A stretch of DNA of 16,106 nt from Limnohabitans sp. (GTDB taxonomy: Bacteria > Pseudomonadota > Gammaproteobacteria > Burkholderiales > Burkholderiaceae_C), in assembly GCA_021731425.1 (NCBI GenBank), contig JAKFXJ010000329.1:1-16106 (forward strand). Reading direction: 5' to 3'. Below are positions 1-5,992 of this stretch, one piece after another. A program made the position numbers and the translations under genes. Each line of letters starts with the position of its first letter. Within the stretch, counting starts at the first letter, position 1. The notes below the pieces were generated by a model that had not been told where the DNA came from, ran no database searches, and saw only the letters and a program-made list of their open reading frames with translations.

Positions 1-120
1 GAGCATATGCACGCCATGCACAATCTTAGTATTCGGTCATTGGTTAAATGCGCTGAGTTGATGAGCATTGACTATGCTAATTGGGAAGAATTTGCTGTTA
101 ATGGTCTTGTGAAAATTTGA
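1..120 (+). CDS. C-terminal end of an unidentified phage-like gene (5' end outside window)
   Basis: An open frame enters from the left edge in frame 1 and stops at TGA 118-120, leaving 39 visible residues. The visible tail contains LSIRSLVKCAELMSIDYANW and ends in GLVKI. The base composition is AT-rich, like the next gene and unlike the GC-rich chromosome right of 1440. Its stop overlaps a possible TTG start of the next gene, and the next ATG lies only 11 bases on, so the two are probably co-transcribed. The family is not identifiable from so short a tail. The LSIRSLVK...NWEEFA pattern recalls the C-terminal helices of phage AAA-type ATPases, but this is only an impression. Confidence 0.5.
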   Translation, partial: EHMHAMHNLSIRSLVKCAELMSIDYANWEEFAVNGLVKI

Positions 121-131
121 AAGAGAAAATA

Positions 132-665
132 ATGGATGACATTGTAAAATTATCTAATGGAATGACTGTTACATGGGATGAGTTTTCAAAATGGTCAGAA
201 AACAAGCAGCGATGCAATCTTGATAATAAAAATATCGGATCAAAAAGAACAGAGGAGCAGCGATTAAAAATAAAAAACTCCAGGATTGAATCAATCAATA
301 ATGGTCGAGTTATTTGCGCCAAAGGTGCAGATGATTCCTCAAGCAGAAAAATAATTACTCCACTTGGTGTATTCGGATCAGTAGGACTCGCAGCTATTGC
401 ACATGCTACGACAAGACAGACGATGCAAAGATGGCTGAGTGATATCAGAAATACTGGTATTTTTATGTATGAAGATAAATCATTTGAAAATAAGAGGGAA
501 TTAAAGCCATTCAAAACACGAGGTAGAAAAATTTCAACACCTATGGGACAATTTAATTCAGTACTTGAGGCTGGACTTGCACTAGGCATTCATGGTGGAA
601 AAATGAATCGACTTTTAAAAGACCGCACTATTAAAGATTATTACTATTTAGATGACCCTAAGTAA
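132..665 (+). CDS. Phage-like modular DNA-binding protein with NUMOD3-like motif and two IENR/NUMOD-type helix-turn-helix repeats
   Basis: This is a 177-residue protein in AT-rich DNA. Residues 5-30 form a short module (VKLSNGMTVTWDEFSKWSEN) that I associate with phage proteins. Residues about 38-53 (SKRTEEQRLKIKNSR) resemble the NUMOD3 motif of homing-endonuclease DNA-binding regions. Two imperfect repeats follow, at about 72-115 and 132-174. Each has the layout RKI-x-TP-(L/M)-G-x-F-x-SV-x-x-A, then a helix, then an aromatic/acidic end (FMYED and YYYLDD). That layout fits the helix-turn-helix repeats found in GIY-YIG and HNH homing endonucleases and in free-standing phage proteins. No catalytic GIY-YIG or HNH signature is visible, so an enzymatic role is unsupported. 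ATG 132 is preferred, with a weak AAGAG upstream; TTG 117, overlapping the previous stop, is an alternative. The gene ends 2 bp from the oppositely oriented integrase fragment. Confidence 0.75.
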   Translation: MDDIVKLSNGMTVTWDEFSKWSENKQRCNLDNKNIGSKRTEEQRLKIKNSRIESINNGRVICAKGADDSSSRKIITPLGVFGSVGLAAIAHATTRQTMQRWLSDIRNTGIFMYEDKSFENKRELKPFKTRGRKISTPMGQFNSVLEAGLALGIHGGKMNRLLKDRTIKDYYYLDDPK

Positions 666-667
666 GC

Positions 668-907
668 TCAAGCAAGCTCAACTGCCCGTCGTAGCATGTC
701 GTCATTGTCATCAACGTAAACGGCGGTAACTGAGGGATTTCTGTGGCCCATCAAGCGCATCAAAACTCGCAAGCCCACACCCTGGCTTGCGATGTAGGTG
801 GCATAGGTGCGGCGACCGCAGCTACTGATTCCATCAACCAAAACAAATTCGATTAACCTTGAACCATGGACTTGTGCTCGATTACTGGTGCGCCTAAAGG
901 GGTCAGG
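668..907 (-). pseudogene. Tyrosine recombinase (phage-type integrase), C-terminal fragment
   Basis: Read on the minus strand, 79 codons without a start codon run from just after an in-frame TGA (908-910) to TGA 668-670. The translation carries the C-terminal box of tyrosine recombinases: GRRTYATYIASQGVGLRVLM (second catalytic Arg region), then LMGHRNPS (the GH histidine box), then TAVYVDDN with the expected nucleophilic Tyr, and the ending LRRAVELA. The HxxR histidine seems lost: where the family usually has HSGRR, this has SSCGRR. The N-terminal and central catalytic parts are absent, so this is a decayed remnant, not a working enzyme. It lies directly downstream of the intron-bearing tRNA, the usual place for the integrase of a tRNA-targeting element. 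It meets the phage-like gene tail to tail. Confidence 0.85.
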
Positions 908-915
908 TCAGAATG

Positions 916-947
916 AAAAAAGCCACTGACCGAAATCAGTGGCTTTT
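916..947 (-). terminator. Rho-independent terminator after the tRNA gene
   Basis: A perfect 12-bp stem pairs AAAAGCCACTGA (918-929) with TCAGTGGCTTTT (936-947) around a 6-base loop. On the minus strand the 3' arm continues into a run of six T (921-916). It begins 8 nt after the encoded CCA end of the tRNA, as expected for a tRNA transcription unit. On the plus strand there are only four T, so termination in that direction is less certain. Confidence 0.85.
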
Positions 948-955
948 CCATTTGT

Positions 956-1235
956 TGGTAGGGCGTGACAGACTTGAACTGTCGACCAAAGGATTCTGGT
1001 TTGTGTAGCTTTCACTACTCCCTGGACTATGCCTTCACCATGGCTTGCGCTTTAGGTGGACGCCGTCTAGTCTCTACACGTTCAGGGTGCTTTCGCACCT
1101 AGCTTCGCTCGGCATTGGCATATGCATCACTGCACTTAGCTTTCACCGAATTTGACGTCATTCACACGAGGAGTTTCCTACCTCGGTGCACAATTTTCAT
1201 GAGTCCTCTGCTCTAACCAACTGAGCTAACGCCCC
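956..1235 (-). tRNA. tRNA with CAU anticodon, probably tRNA-Ile2 (elongator Met not excluded), interrupted by a group I intron
   Basis: The 5' exon (1235-1199, 37 nt) holds the acceptor strand GGGGCGT, D stem GCTC/GAGC, and the anticodon stem and loop up to CAT (1201-1199). The 3' exon (995-956, 40 nt) starts AATCC, has the T arm GACAG-TTCAAGT-CTGTC, acceptor strand ACGCCCT, A73 and an encoded CCA. Joined, they give a 77-nt cloverleaf with anticodon loop CUCAUAA. The intervening 203 nt sit right after the anticodon. The body (TTAGCTCAG, GACTCATAATC, GGTCG, GTTCAAGTC) resembles bacterial tRNA-Ile2 more than elongator Met as I recall them. The known relative intron also sits in tRNA-Ile(CAU), where C34 must be converted to lysidine by TilS. 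The first acceptor pair is an unusual G1-U72. A -10-like box lies upstream (1249-1254) and a terminator downstream. Confidence 0.9.
996..1198 (-). ncRNA. Group I self-splicing intron, Azoarcus tRNA-Ile(CAU) type (IC3-like), 203 nt, no ORF
   Basis: The intron begins right after anticodon U36 and ends with the required terminal G (ACAAACCAG, then exon AATCC). Core parts read on the minus strand are: IGS GUG close to the 5' end, pairing with exon CAU to give the splice-site U-G wobble (P1); P2 capped by GGAAAC; P3 GACGUC (1159-1154) with GGCGUC (1064-1059); P4 UUCGG (1150-1146) with CCGAG (1112-1108); P7 GACUA (1072-1068) with UAGUC (1029-1025); and P9 GUAGU-GAAA-GCUAC (1018-1005). The segments GTGTAGAGACTAGACGGC and GGTGAAGGCATAGTCCAGGG match, as I remember it, the 205-nt Azoarcus ribozyme almost word for word. 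Differences in P3 and P9 preserve pairing, which suggests the fold is maintained. With no ORF it cannot home by its own endonuclease. Confidence 0.93.
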
Positions 1236-1248
1236 TTAAAACATACTG

Positions 1249-1254
1249 ATTCTA
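1249..1254 (-). promoter_or_regulatory. -10-like box of the intron-bearing tRNA gene
   Basis: TAGAAT on the minus strand ends 13 nt before the first base of the tRNA (1235), placing the transcription start about 6-7 nt upstream of the mature 5' end. The next bases are CA, as in the box ahead of the second exon copy. No convincing TTGACA-like -35 is seen at 16-18 bp. Confidence 0.45.
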
Positions 1255-1297
1255 GGCTCTAGACCACTCCAACTTTCCTGCTTAAATTTTCAGCAAA

Positions 1298-1318
1298 GTG
1301 TGGAAGCGGTGTGGAAGC
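1298..1318. repeat. Tandem direct repeat GTGTGGAAGC x2, candidate integrase arm site
   Basis: Two identical 10-mers start 11 bp apart, about one helical turn, within the spacer between the two tRNA 5' exon copies. The spacing suits cooperative protein binding on one face of the helix. Tyrosine integrases use such arm-type sites, and an integrase fragment is encoded nearby. The repeat is seen directly; its role is inferred. Confidence 0.45.
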
Positions 1319-1395
1319 AAATTTTCGTCACTGTGGCGTTCTTACCTGTTGATTTCATTGAGGATTTTTAGACAACTTAAGTTCTTAACTTGTTT

Positions 1396-1432
1396 ATGAG
1401 TCCTCTGCTCTAACCAACTGAGCTAACGCCCC
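1396..1432 (-). repeat. Second copy of the tRNA(CAU) 5' exon (37 bp, identical), truncated tRNA or att site
   Basis: Bases 1396-1432 are identical to 1199-1235, covering the tRNA from its first base through anticodon CAT. Identity ends where the intron begins in the full copy; here the minus strand continues with AAACAAGTTAAG. Neither intron nor 3' exon follows, so this is a tRNA 5' half. The copy sits on the chromosomal side, next to hrcA, and has its own -10-like box. The simplest reading is that it is what remains of the resident tRNA gene after integration into its anticodon loop (attL/attR). A deletion of a tandem tRNA copy is the alternative. Confidence 0.85.
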
Positions 1433-1445
1433 CACCGAAGCAGTG

Positions 1446-1451
1446 ATTGTA
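1446..1451 (-). promoter_or_regulatory. -10-like box ahead of the tRNA 5'-half copy
   Basis: TACAAT on the minus strand ends 13 nt before tRNA position 1 at 1432, the same distance as TAGAAT ahead of the full tRNA. Both boxes are followed by CA. No clear -35 is seen. If active, transcription from here would run through the 5' half and the 160-bp spacer into the intron-bearing tRNA. Confidence 0.4.
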
Positions 1452-1466
1452 GTGGCCCGCAGGGGC

Positions 1467-2471
1467 TTATTTGGACTGGCTCAGCGCGTTGCTGACCAGG
1501 CGCGAGGTGATGTTGACGATCTGGATCATGCGGTCGTAGGGCATGCGCGTTGGGCCGATCACGCCCAAGGTGCCGACGATCTGACCATCCACCTCGTAGG
1601 GCGAGCTGACCACCGACAACTCTTGCATGGGCACGATCTGGCTTTCGCCGCCGATGTAGATGCGCACGCCTTCGGCTTGGCTGGACACGTCCAGCAAGCG
1701 CATGAGCTGGGTTTTTTGCTCAAACAGATCAAAGGCTCGGCGCAAATGGCCCATGTCGCTGGAAAAGTCACTCACCGACAGCAGGTTGCGCTCGCCCGCA
1801 ATCACCACTTCGTTCTGGTCTTCGGCCAACGCCTCGGTGCTAACCTGTACAGCCGCTTGCATGAGTGTGGCGATTTCGCTTTGCAGGCTGACCAGCTCTT
1901 GCTGGACCCGGCTGCGCACCTGTTCAATGGCCATGCCCGCGTAGTGGGTGTTGAGGAAATTCGAGGTCTCGATCAGCTGGCTTTGAGAGTAATCCGTCTC
2001 GGTAAACAGGATGCGGTTTTGTACGTCGCCTTCGGGCGAGACGATGATGACCAGCAAGCGCCGCTCGGACAGTCGCAAAAATTCGATGTGCCGAAACACC
2101 GAGGGCCTGCGCGGCGTCATGACCACGCCCACAAAATGCGACAGGTTGGACAGCAAGTTGGCAGCACTGGCAATCACTTTTTGCGGCTGGTCGGGCGTGA
2201 GCGCCGGGGTGTCCAGGCCGTCGCGCTGCACTGTGAGCATGGTGTCCACAAACAGGCGGTAGCCCCGGCTGGTGGGGATGCGCCCGGCCGAGGTGTGGGG
2301 GCTGGCGATCAGGCCCAGCTCTTCCAGGTCGGACATCACGTTGCGGATGGTGGCGGGTGACAAATCCAGACCCGAAGCCTTGGAGAGCGTGCGCGAGCCC
2401 ACAGGCTGGCCGTCCGCAATATAGCGTTCCACCAGGGCTTTGAGCAATAACTTGGCACGATCGTCTAGCAT
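1467..2471 (-). CDS. hrcA: Heat-inducible transcription repressor HrcA
   Basis: This 334-residue cytoplasmic repressor represses groE/dnaK-type chaperone operons by binding CIRCE operators; GroEL assists its folding, which makes it a chaperone-titration sensor. The N-terminal winged helix is clear: residues 1-75 with [20 protein letters not shown], then SDLEELGLI and the hallmark [12 protein letters not shown] at 61-72. A GAF-like central part follows. The length is normal for the family. It starts at ATG 2471, only 28 bp from the divergent nadK start, so the promoters must overlap. An ATTTTAAT stretch (2478-2485) could give a -10 on either strand. I saw no CIRCE inverted repeat (TTAGCACTC-N9-GAGTGCTAA) here, so autoregulation is not supported. 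Downstream of its stop lies the tRNA 5'-half copy. Confidence 0.97.
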   Translation of the reverse strand: MLDDRAKLLLKALVERYIADGQPVGSRTLSKASGLDLSPATIRNVMSDLEELGLIASPHTSAGRIPTSRGYRLFVDTMLTVQRDGLDTPALTPDQPQKVIASAANLLSNLSHFVGVVMTPRRPSVFRHIEFLRLSERRLLVIIVSPEGDVQNRILFTETDYSQSQLIETSNFLNTHYAGMAIEQVRSRVQQELVSLQSEIATLMQAAVQVSTEALAEDQNEVVIAGERNLLSVSDFSSDMGHLRRAFDLFEQKTQLMRLLDVSSQAEGVRIYIGGESQIVPMQELSVVSSPYEVDGQIVGTLGVIGPTRMPYDRMIQIVNITSRLVSNALSQSK

Positions 2472-2499
2472 GCGGTCATTTTAATGATGTAATTTGCGA

Positions 2500-3393
2500 A
2501 TGAGATCCAAGTTCCGTCACGTTGCGCTTTTTGGCAAATACAACACCGCCGCCCACGGTGGGGCGCTGGAGAGTTCGCGCCGCGCTTTGGATGAGGTGGC
2601 GCAGTTTTTGACGCGACAAGGCTGCGATGTCGTACTGGACAAAGAAACCGCCCTTCACACAGGGCTGACTCACTACCATGTTCTGGAAATGGACGAGATT
2701 GGTACGCAGTGCGATCTCGGCCTGGTGATCGGGGGTGACGGCACCATGTTGGGCATTGGCCGACAAATGGCCCGCCATGGTCTGCCCCTGATGGGCATCA
2801 ACCAAGGGCGACTGGGTTTTATCACCGATATCCCCCTGCAAAGCTACCAGGACGTGCTGCTGCCCATGCTGCAGGGCCACTACCAAACCGAAAACCGCAG
2901 CTTGCTGCATGCCCAGGTATTGCGCGACCACCGGTGTGTTTTCAGCGCCTTGGCCATGAACGATGTGGTGGTCAACCGAGGCGGCTCTTCGGGCATGGTG
3001 GAGCTCAAAGTCGAGGTGGATGGCCATTTTGTATCCAACCAACGCGCCGACGGTCTGATCATCGCCACGCCCACAGGCTCCACCGCCTATTCGCTGTCGG
3101 TGGGCGGGCCCCTGATGCACCCAGCCATTGGCGGTTGGGTCATGGCTCCTATCGCGCCACACACCCTGTCCAACCGGCCCATTGTGTTGCCCGAATCCTG
3201 TGAAATCAGCATCGAGATCGTGGCAGGACGCTACGTGAGCGCCAACTTTGACATGCAATCGCTGGCGGACCTGATTTTGGGCGACCGGATCATGGTCAAA
3301 CGCTCCGAGCACACGGTGCGGTTTTTGCACCCAGCAGGTTGGAATTATTTCGACACCTTGCGCAAAAAAATGCATTGGAATGAGGGCGCTTAA
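2500..3393 (+). CDS. nadK: NAD kinase
   Basis: This 297-residue enzyme phosphorylates NAD to NADP with ATP or polyphosphate in the cytoplasm, the only route to NADP. The family motifs are complete: GGDGT at 78-82 (phosphate binding and catalytic Asp), GINQGRLGF around 99-107, [10 protein letters not shown] at 152-161 with the NAD-contacting Asn-Asp pair, and TPTGSTAY at 190-197. ATG 2500 gives [14 protein letters not shown], matching the usual start; an in-frame TTG two codons earlier (2494) is less likely. No strong Shine-Dalgarno is seen. Its stop is 3 bp from the recN GTG, so the two are translationally linked. The nadK-recN pairing is common in proteobacteria. Confidence 0.97.
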   Translation: MRSKFRHVALFGKYNTAAHGGALESSRRALDEVAQFLTRQGCDVVLDKETALHTGLTHYHVLEMDEIGTQCDLGLVIGGDGTMLGIGRQMARHGLPLMGINQGRLGFITDIPLQSYQDVLLPMLQGHYQTENRSLLHAQVLRDHRCVFSALAMNDVVVNRGGSSGMVELKVEVDGHFVSNQRADGLIIATPTGSTAYSLSVGGPLMHPAIGGWVMAPIAPHTLSNRPIVLPESCEISIEIVAGRYVSANFDMQSLADLILGDRIMVKRSEHTVRFLHPAGWNYFDTLRKKMHWNEGA

Positions 3394-3396
3394 ACC

Positions 3397-5094
3397 GTGG
3401 CACTGACGCACATCACCCTGCGCGACTTTGTGATCGTGCACGAACTGGAGCTGGACCTGAGCTCAGGCTTCAGTGTGTTGACGGGCGAGACCGGGGCGGG
3501 CAAGTCCATTTTGATCGACGCTTTACAGCTGGCTTTGGGGGCCCGTGCCGAATCGGGCGTGGTGCGCGAAGGCGCCAGCCGTTGCGAGGTGTGTGCCGAG
3601 TTCGAGCCCACTCCCGCCATTGCGGCCTGGATCGAAGAAGCAGGCTTTGAGGCCAGCGCCGACTTGCTGCTGCGCCGCACTGTAGACACCACCGGAAAAA
3701 GCCGCGCCTGGATCAACGGCAGCCCCGCCACCGCCACACAACTGCGCGAGCTGGGCGAGCAACTCCTCGACATCCACGGCCAGCACGCTTGGCAAAGCCT
3801 GACCAGACCGGACGCGGTGCGCGGCCTGCTCGACGCCTACGCAGGCATCGACACACGGCCCCTCAAAGCCGCTTGGCACACTTGGCGGCAAGCCCAGCAA
3901 AGCTTGGCCGATGCGCAGCAAGCGCAAAGCACCTTGGCCAACGAACGCGAGCGGCTGGCCTGGCAAATTGGCGAGCTGGAAAAGCTCAACCCGCAAACGG
4001 ACGAGTGGCAAGAGCTCAGCACCCAGCACAGTCGGCTGGCCAACGCACAAGCCTTGATCGACGGGGCCAACCAAGGCACGCTGCTGCTTGAAGGCGATGA
4101 GGACGGCGGCGCTTTGCGCCAGCTGTCCCGCACCATCCAGACCCTGCAGTCGCTCGGGCGGTTTGAGCCCGAGTTCAACGCCTTGGCCGATGTGCTGGTC
4201 TCTGCCCAGGCCCAGGCCGAAGATGTGGCCCACAGCTTGCACGCCTATTTGCGCAAAACCGACCTGGACCCGGCCCAGCTGGCCCACCTGGATGAGCGCA
4301 TGGGCCTGTGGCTGTCGCTGGCCCGGCGTTACAAGAAAACCCCTGACGAATTGCCACTGACCTTGCAGGGCTGGCGCCAAGAGATGGCCCAGCTCGATGC
4401 CGCCGCTGACCTGGACACCTTGCAAAAAGCCGCCAACGCGGCACAAACCGCCTGCACACAAGCGGCCAAAGCCGTCTCGCGTCAGCGCCAGCAAGCGGCC
4501 AAGCCCCTGGCCCAAGCGGTCAGCAACGCCATGCAGCAGTTGGGCATGCAAGGCGGCCGGTTTGAGGTGCAGCTGCAAACCCTGGATGCACCTGCACAAC
4601 ACGGTCTGGAAGAAGTGAGCTTTTTAGTGGCCGGGCACGAGGGCAGCACGCCCCGGCCCGTGGGCAAAGTGGCCTCGGGCGGCGAACTCTCGCGCATCGC
4701 GCTGGCCATTGCGGTCACCACCAGCGAACTGGGCGAAGCCGGGACCTTGATCTTTGACGAGGTGGACTCGGGTGTCGGCGGCGCTGTGGCTGAGACCGTG
4801 GGCCGATTGATGAAACAACTGGGCCAACACCGCCAGGTGCTGGCTGTGACCCACCTGCCCCAAGTGGCGGCTTGCGCCGACCAGCACCTGCTGGTGAGCA
4901 AAGCCGCAGCACAAGGCCAGGTCAGCAGCCAGGTACGCGGCGTGAGCGGCGAAGAGCGTGTGAGTGAAATTGCCCGCATGCTGGGCGGCGAAAAGTTGTC
5001 CGCCACCACCTTGGCCCACGCCCGCGAAATGCTGGGCGCCCCAACACCCCAACCGCACGCCCAACCCACTGGCCGCAAAGCCGCACAAAGCTGA
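3397..5094 (+). CDS. recN: DNA repair protein RecN
   Basis: This 565-residue SMC-like ATPase acts early in RecA-dependent double-strand-break repair, holding DNA ends together. The Walker A is GETGAGKS at 30-37, after the typical N-terminus ([20 protein letters not shown]). The middle, about 155-380, is rich in Gln, Leu, Ala and Glu, as expected for the coiled-coil arms. The ABC signature SGGELS starts at residue 427, and the Walker [13 protein letters not shown] has Asp454-Glu455. The His-switch region [12 protein letters not shown] follows. Length is normal. The start is GTG 3397, 3 bp after nadK. The last bases overlap nothing, but rapZ starts 2 bp after the stop, so nadK, recN and rapZ look like one transcription unit. 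No LexA-type box is obvious. Confidence 0.97.
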   Translation: MALTHITLRDFVIVHELELDLSSGFSVLTGETGAGKSILIDALQLALGARAESGVVREGASRCEVCAEFEPTPAIAAWIEEAGFEASADLLLRRTVDTTGKSRAWINGSPATATQLRELGEQLLDIHGQHAWQSLTRPDAVRGLLDAYAGIDTRPLKAAWHTWRQAQQSLADAQQAQSTLANERERLAWQIGELEKLNPQTDEWQELSTQHSRLANAQALIDGANQGTLLLEGDEDGGALRQLSRTIQTLQSLGRFEPEFNALADVLVSAQAQAEDVAHSLHAYLRKTDLDPAQLAHLDERMGLWLSLARRYKKTPDELPLTLQGWRQEMAQLDAAADLDTLQKAANAAQTACTQAAKAVSRQRQQAAKPLAQAVSNAMQQLGMQGGRFEVQLQTLDAPAQHGLEEVSFLVAGHEGSTPRPVGKVASGGELSRIALAIAVTTSELGEAGTLIFDEVDSGVGGAVAETVGRLMKQLGQHRQVLAVTHLPQVAACADQHLLVSKAAAQGQVSSQVRGVSGEERVSEIARMLGGEKLSATTLAHAREMLGAPTPQPHAQPTGRKAAQS

Positions 5095-5096
5095 GC

Positions 5097-5954
5097 ATGG
5101 ACATCATCCTCATCACCGGCATGTCCGGCTCTGGCAAATCGGTGGCGCTGCACGCGCTCGAAGACGCGGGCTATTACTGCGTGGACAATTTGCCGCCCGA
5201 GCTGCTCATCCCCTTTGTCAAACTCGAAGAACAGCACAAAGAGCAACGCCTGGCCATTGCGATCGATGTGCGCAGCGCCAATTCATTGCACCTGATGCCC
5301 GAGCAAATGAACCTGCTGCGCGACATGGGCATGTCGGTGAAATCGGTGTTTTTGGACGCCAATTTGGACACCTTGCAGCGCCGCTATTCAGAAACACGGC
5401 GCAAGCACCCTTTGTCGGGCGGCAGCAAACCACAAAGCGACAAAGCGTTGCTGGAAACCATCCAGCTGGAGCGGGAGCTGCTGTCTGATTTGCGTGAGCG
5501 GGCCCACGTCATCGACACCAGTTTGTTGCGCTCGGCCCAGCTGCAAACTTACATCAAGACCCTGGTCAGCACCCCATCGGCCCAGTTGACGCTGGTCTTT
5601 GAATCCTTTGGCTTCAAGCGCGGCATTCCCACCGATGCTGACTATGTGTTTGATGTGCGCATGCTGCCCAACCCGCATTACGAAAGCACGCTGCGGCCGC
5701 TGACCGGGCGCGACGAACCGGTGCAGGCTTACCTTCGCCAGTCCGAAGAATTCGTGCAGATGCAGCTGCAGATCGAAGGTTTTTTGAAGCAGTGGATTCC
5801 CGCCATCGAGCGCGACCACCGCAGCTACGTGACGGTGGCCATTGGCTGCACCGGGGGCCAGCACCGCTCTGTCTTCATGGTCGAGCAGCTGGTCCAAAAC
5901 TTCAGCGAACGTTGGCTCACCCTCAAGCGCCACCGGGAGCTGGACGCGCTTTGA
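5097..5954 (+). CDS. rapZ: RNase adapter / nucleotide-binding protein RapZ
   Basis: This 285-residue protein is of the RapZ (YvcJ/UPF0042) family. In enterobacteria RapZ delivers the small RNA GlmZ to RNase E and so tunes glucosamine-6-phosphate synthase; the family binds nucleotides. The Walker A is GMSGSGKS at 8-15. [18 protein letters not shown] and an Asp-rich [16 protein letters not shown] segment ([11 protein letters not shown]) are typical. The conserved C-terminal [10 protein letters not shown] lies at 250-258. GlmY/GlmZ-type RNAs are not known to me outside gammaproteobacteria, so its partner here is uncertain. It sits directly behind recN rather than in an rpoN-pts cluster. Confidence 0.95.
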   Translation: MDIILITGMSGSGKSVALHALEDAGYYCVDNLPPELLIPFVKLEEQHKEQRLAIAIDVRSANSLHLMPEQMNLLRDMGMSVKSVFLDANLDTLQRRYSETRRKHPLSGGSKPQSDKALLETIQLERELLSDLRERAHVIDTSLLRSAQLQTYIKTLVSTPSAQLTLVFESFGFKRGIPTDADYVFDVRMLPNPHYESTLRPLTGRDEPVQAYLRQSEEFVQMQLQIEGFLKQWIPAIERDHRSYVTVAIGCTGGQHRSVFMVEQLVQNFSERWLTLKRHRELDAL

Positions 5955-5958
5955 GCCG

Positions 5959-5992
5959 AAGCGCGTTAAAACCGCGCGTTCACACCGCGCTT
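5959..5992. terminator. Possible weak terminator hairpin between rapZ and the tetR-type gene
   Basis: AAGCGCG (5959-5965) can pair with CGCGCTT (5986-5992) across a 20-base loop that has its own CCGCGCG. It lies between convergent genes and overlaps the last codons of the regulator gene. There is no real T-run, so function is uncertain. Confidence 0.25.

Larger units (their letters stand above)
1236..1395 (-). other. 160-bp spacer between the two tRNA 5' exons; probable element end with attachment-site-like repeats
   Basis: No gene is visible here, and the composition is AT-richer than the chromosome. It contains a tandem direct repeat GTGTGGAAGC (1298-1307 and 1309-1318, 11-bp period), two copies of AAATTTTC near 1284 and 1319, and a cluster of half-sites beside the exon-like copy: AACTTAAGTT (1374-1383, a perfect palindrome) followed by CTTAACTT (1384-1391). 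Direct repeats of this size next to a tRNA-borne att site, on the same side as an integrase gene, are typical of integrase arm sites in attP. That assignment is inference. The spacer also carries the -10-like box of the intron-bearing tRNA at its left end. Confidence 0.5.

Noticed and set aside
98..589. Minus-strand open frame opposite the NUMOD-like gene
   Set aside because: Cys/Ser/Leu-rich translation without family features; the plus-strand protein has clear internal repeats.
996..1198. Intron-encoded homing endonuclease
   Set aside because: At 203 nt the intron holds only ribozyme core, with no room for an ORF.
1396..1432. A second complete tRNA gene
   Set aside because: Only the 5' half is present; no 3' half or T arm follows within the spacer.
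1443..2360. Plus-strand open frame opposite hrcA
   Set aside because: Shadow of hrcA; His/Ala/Gly-rich with no motif.
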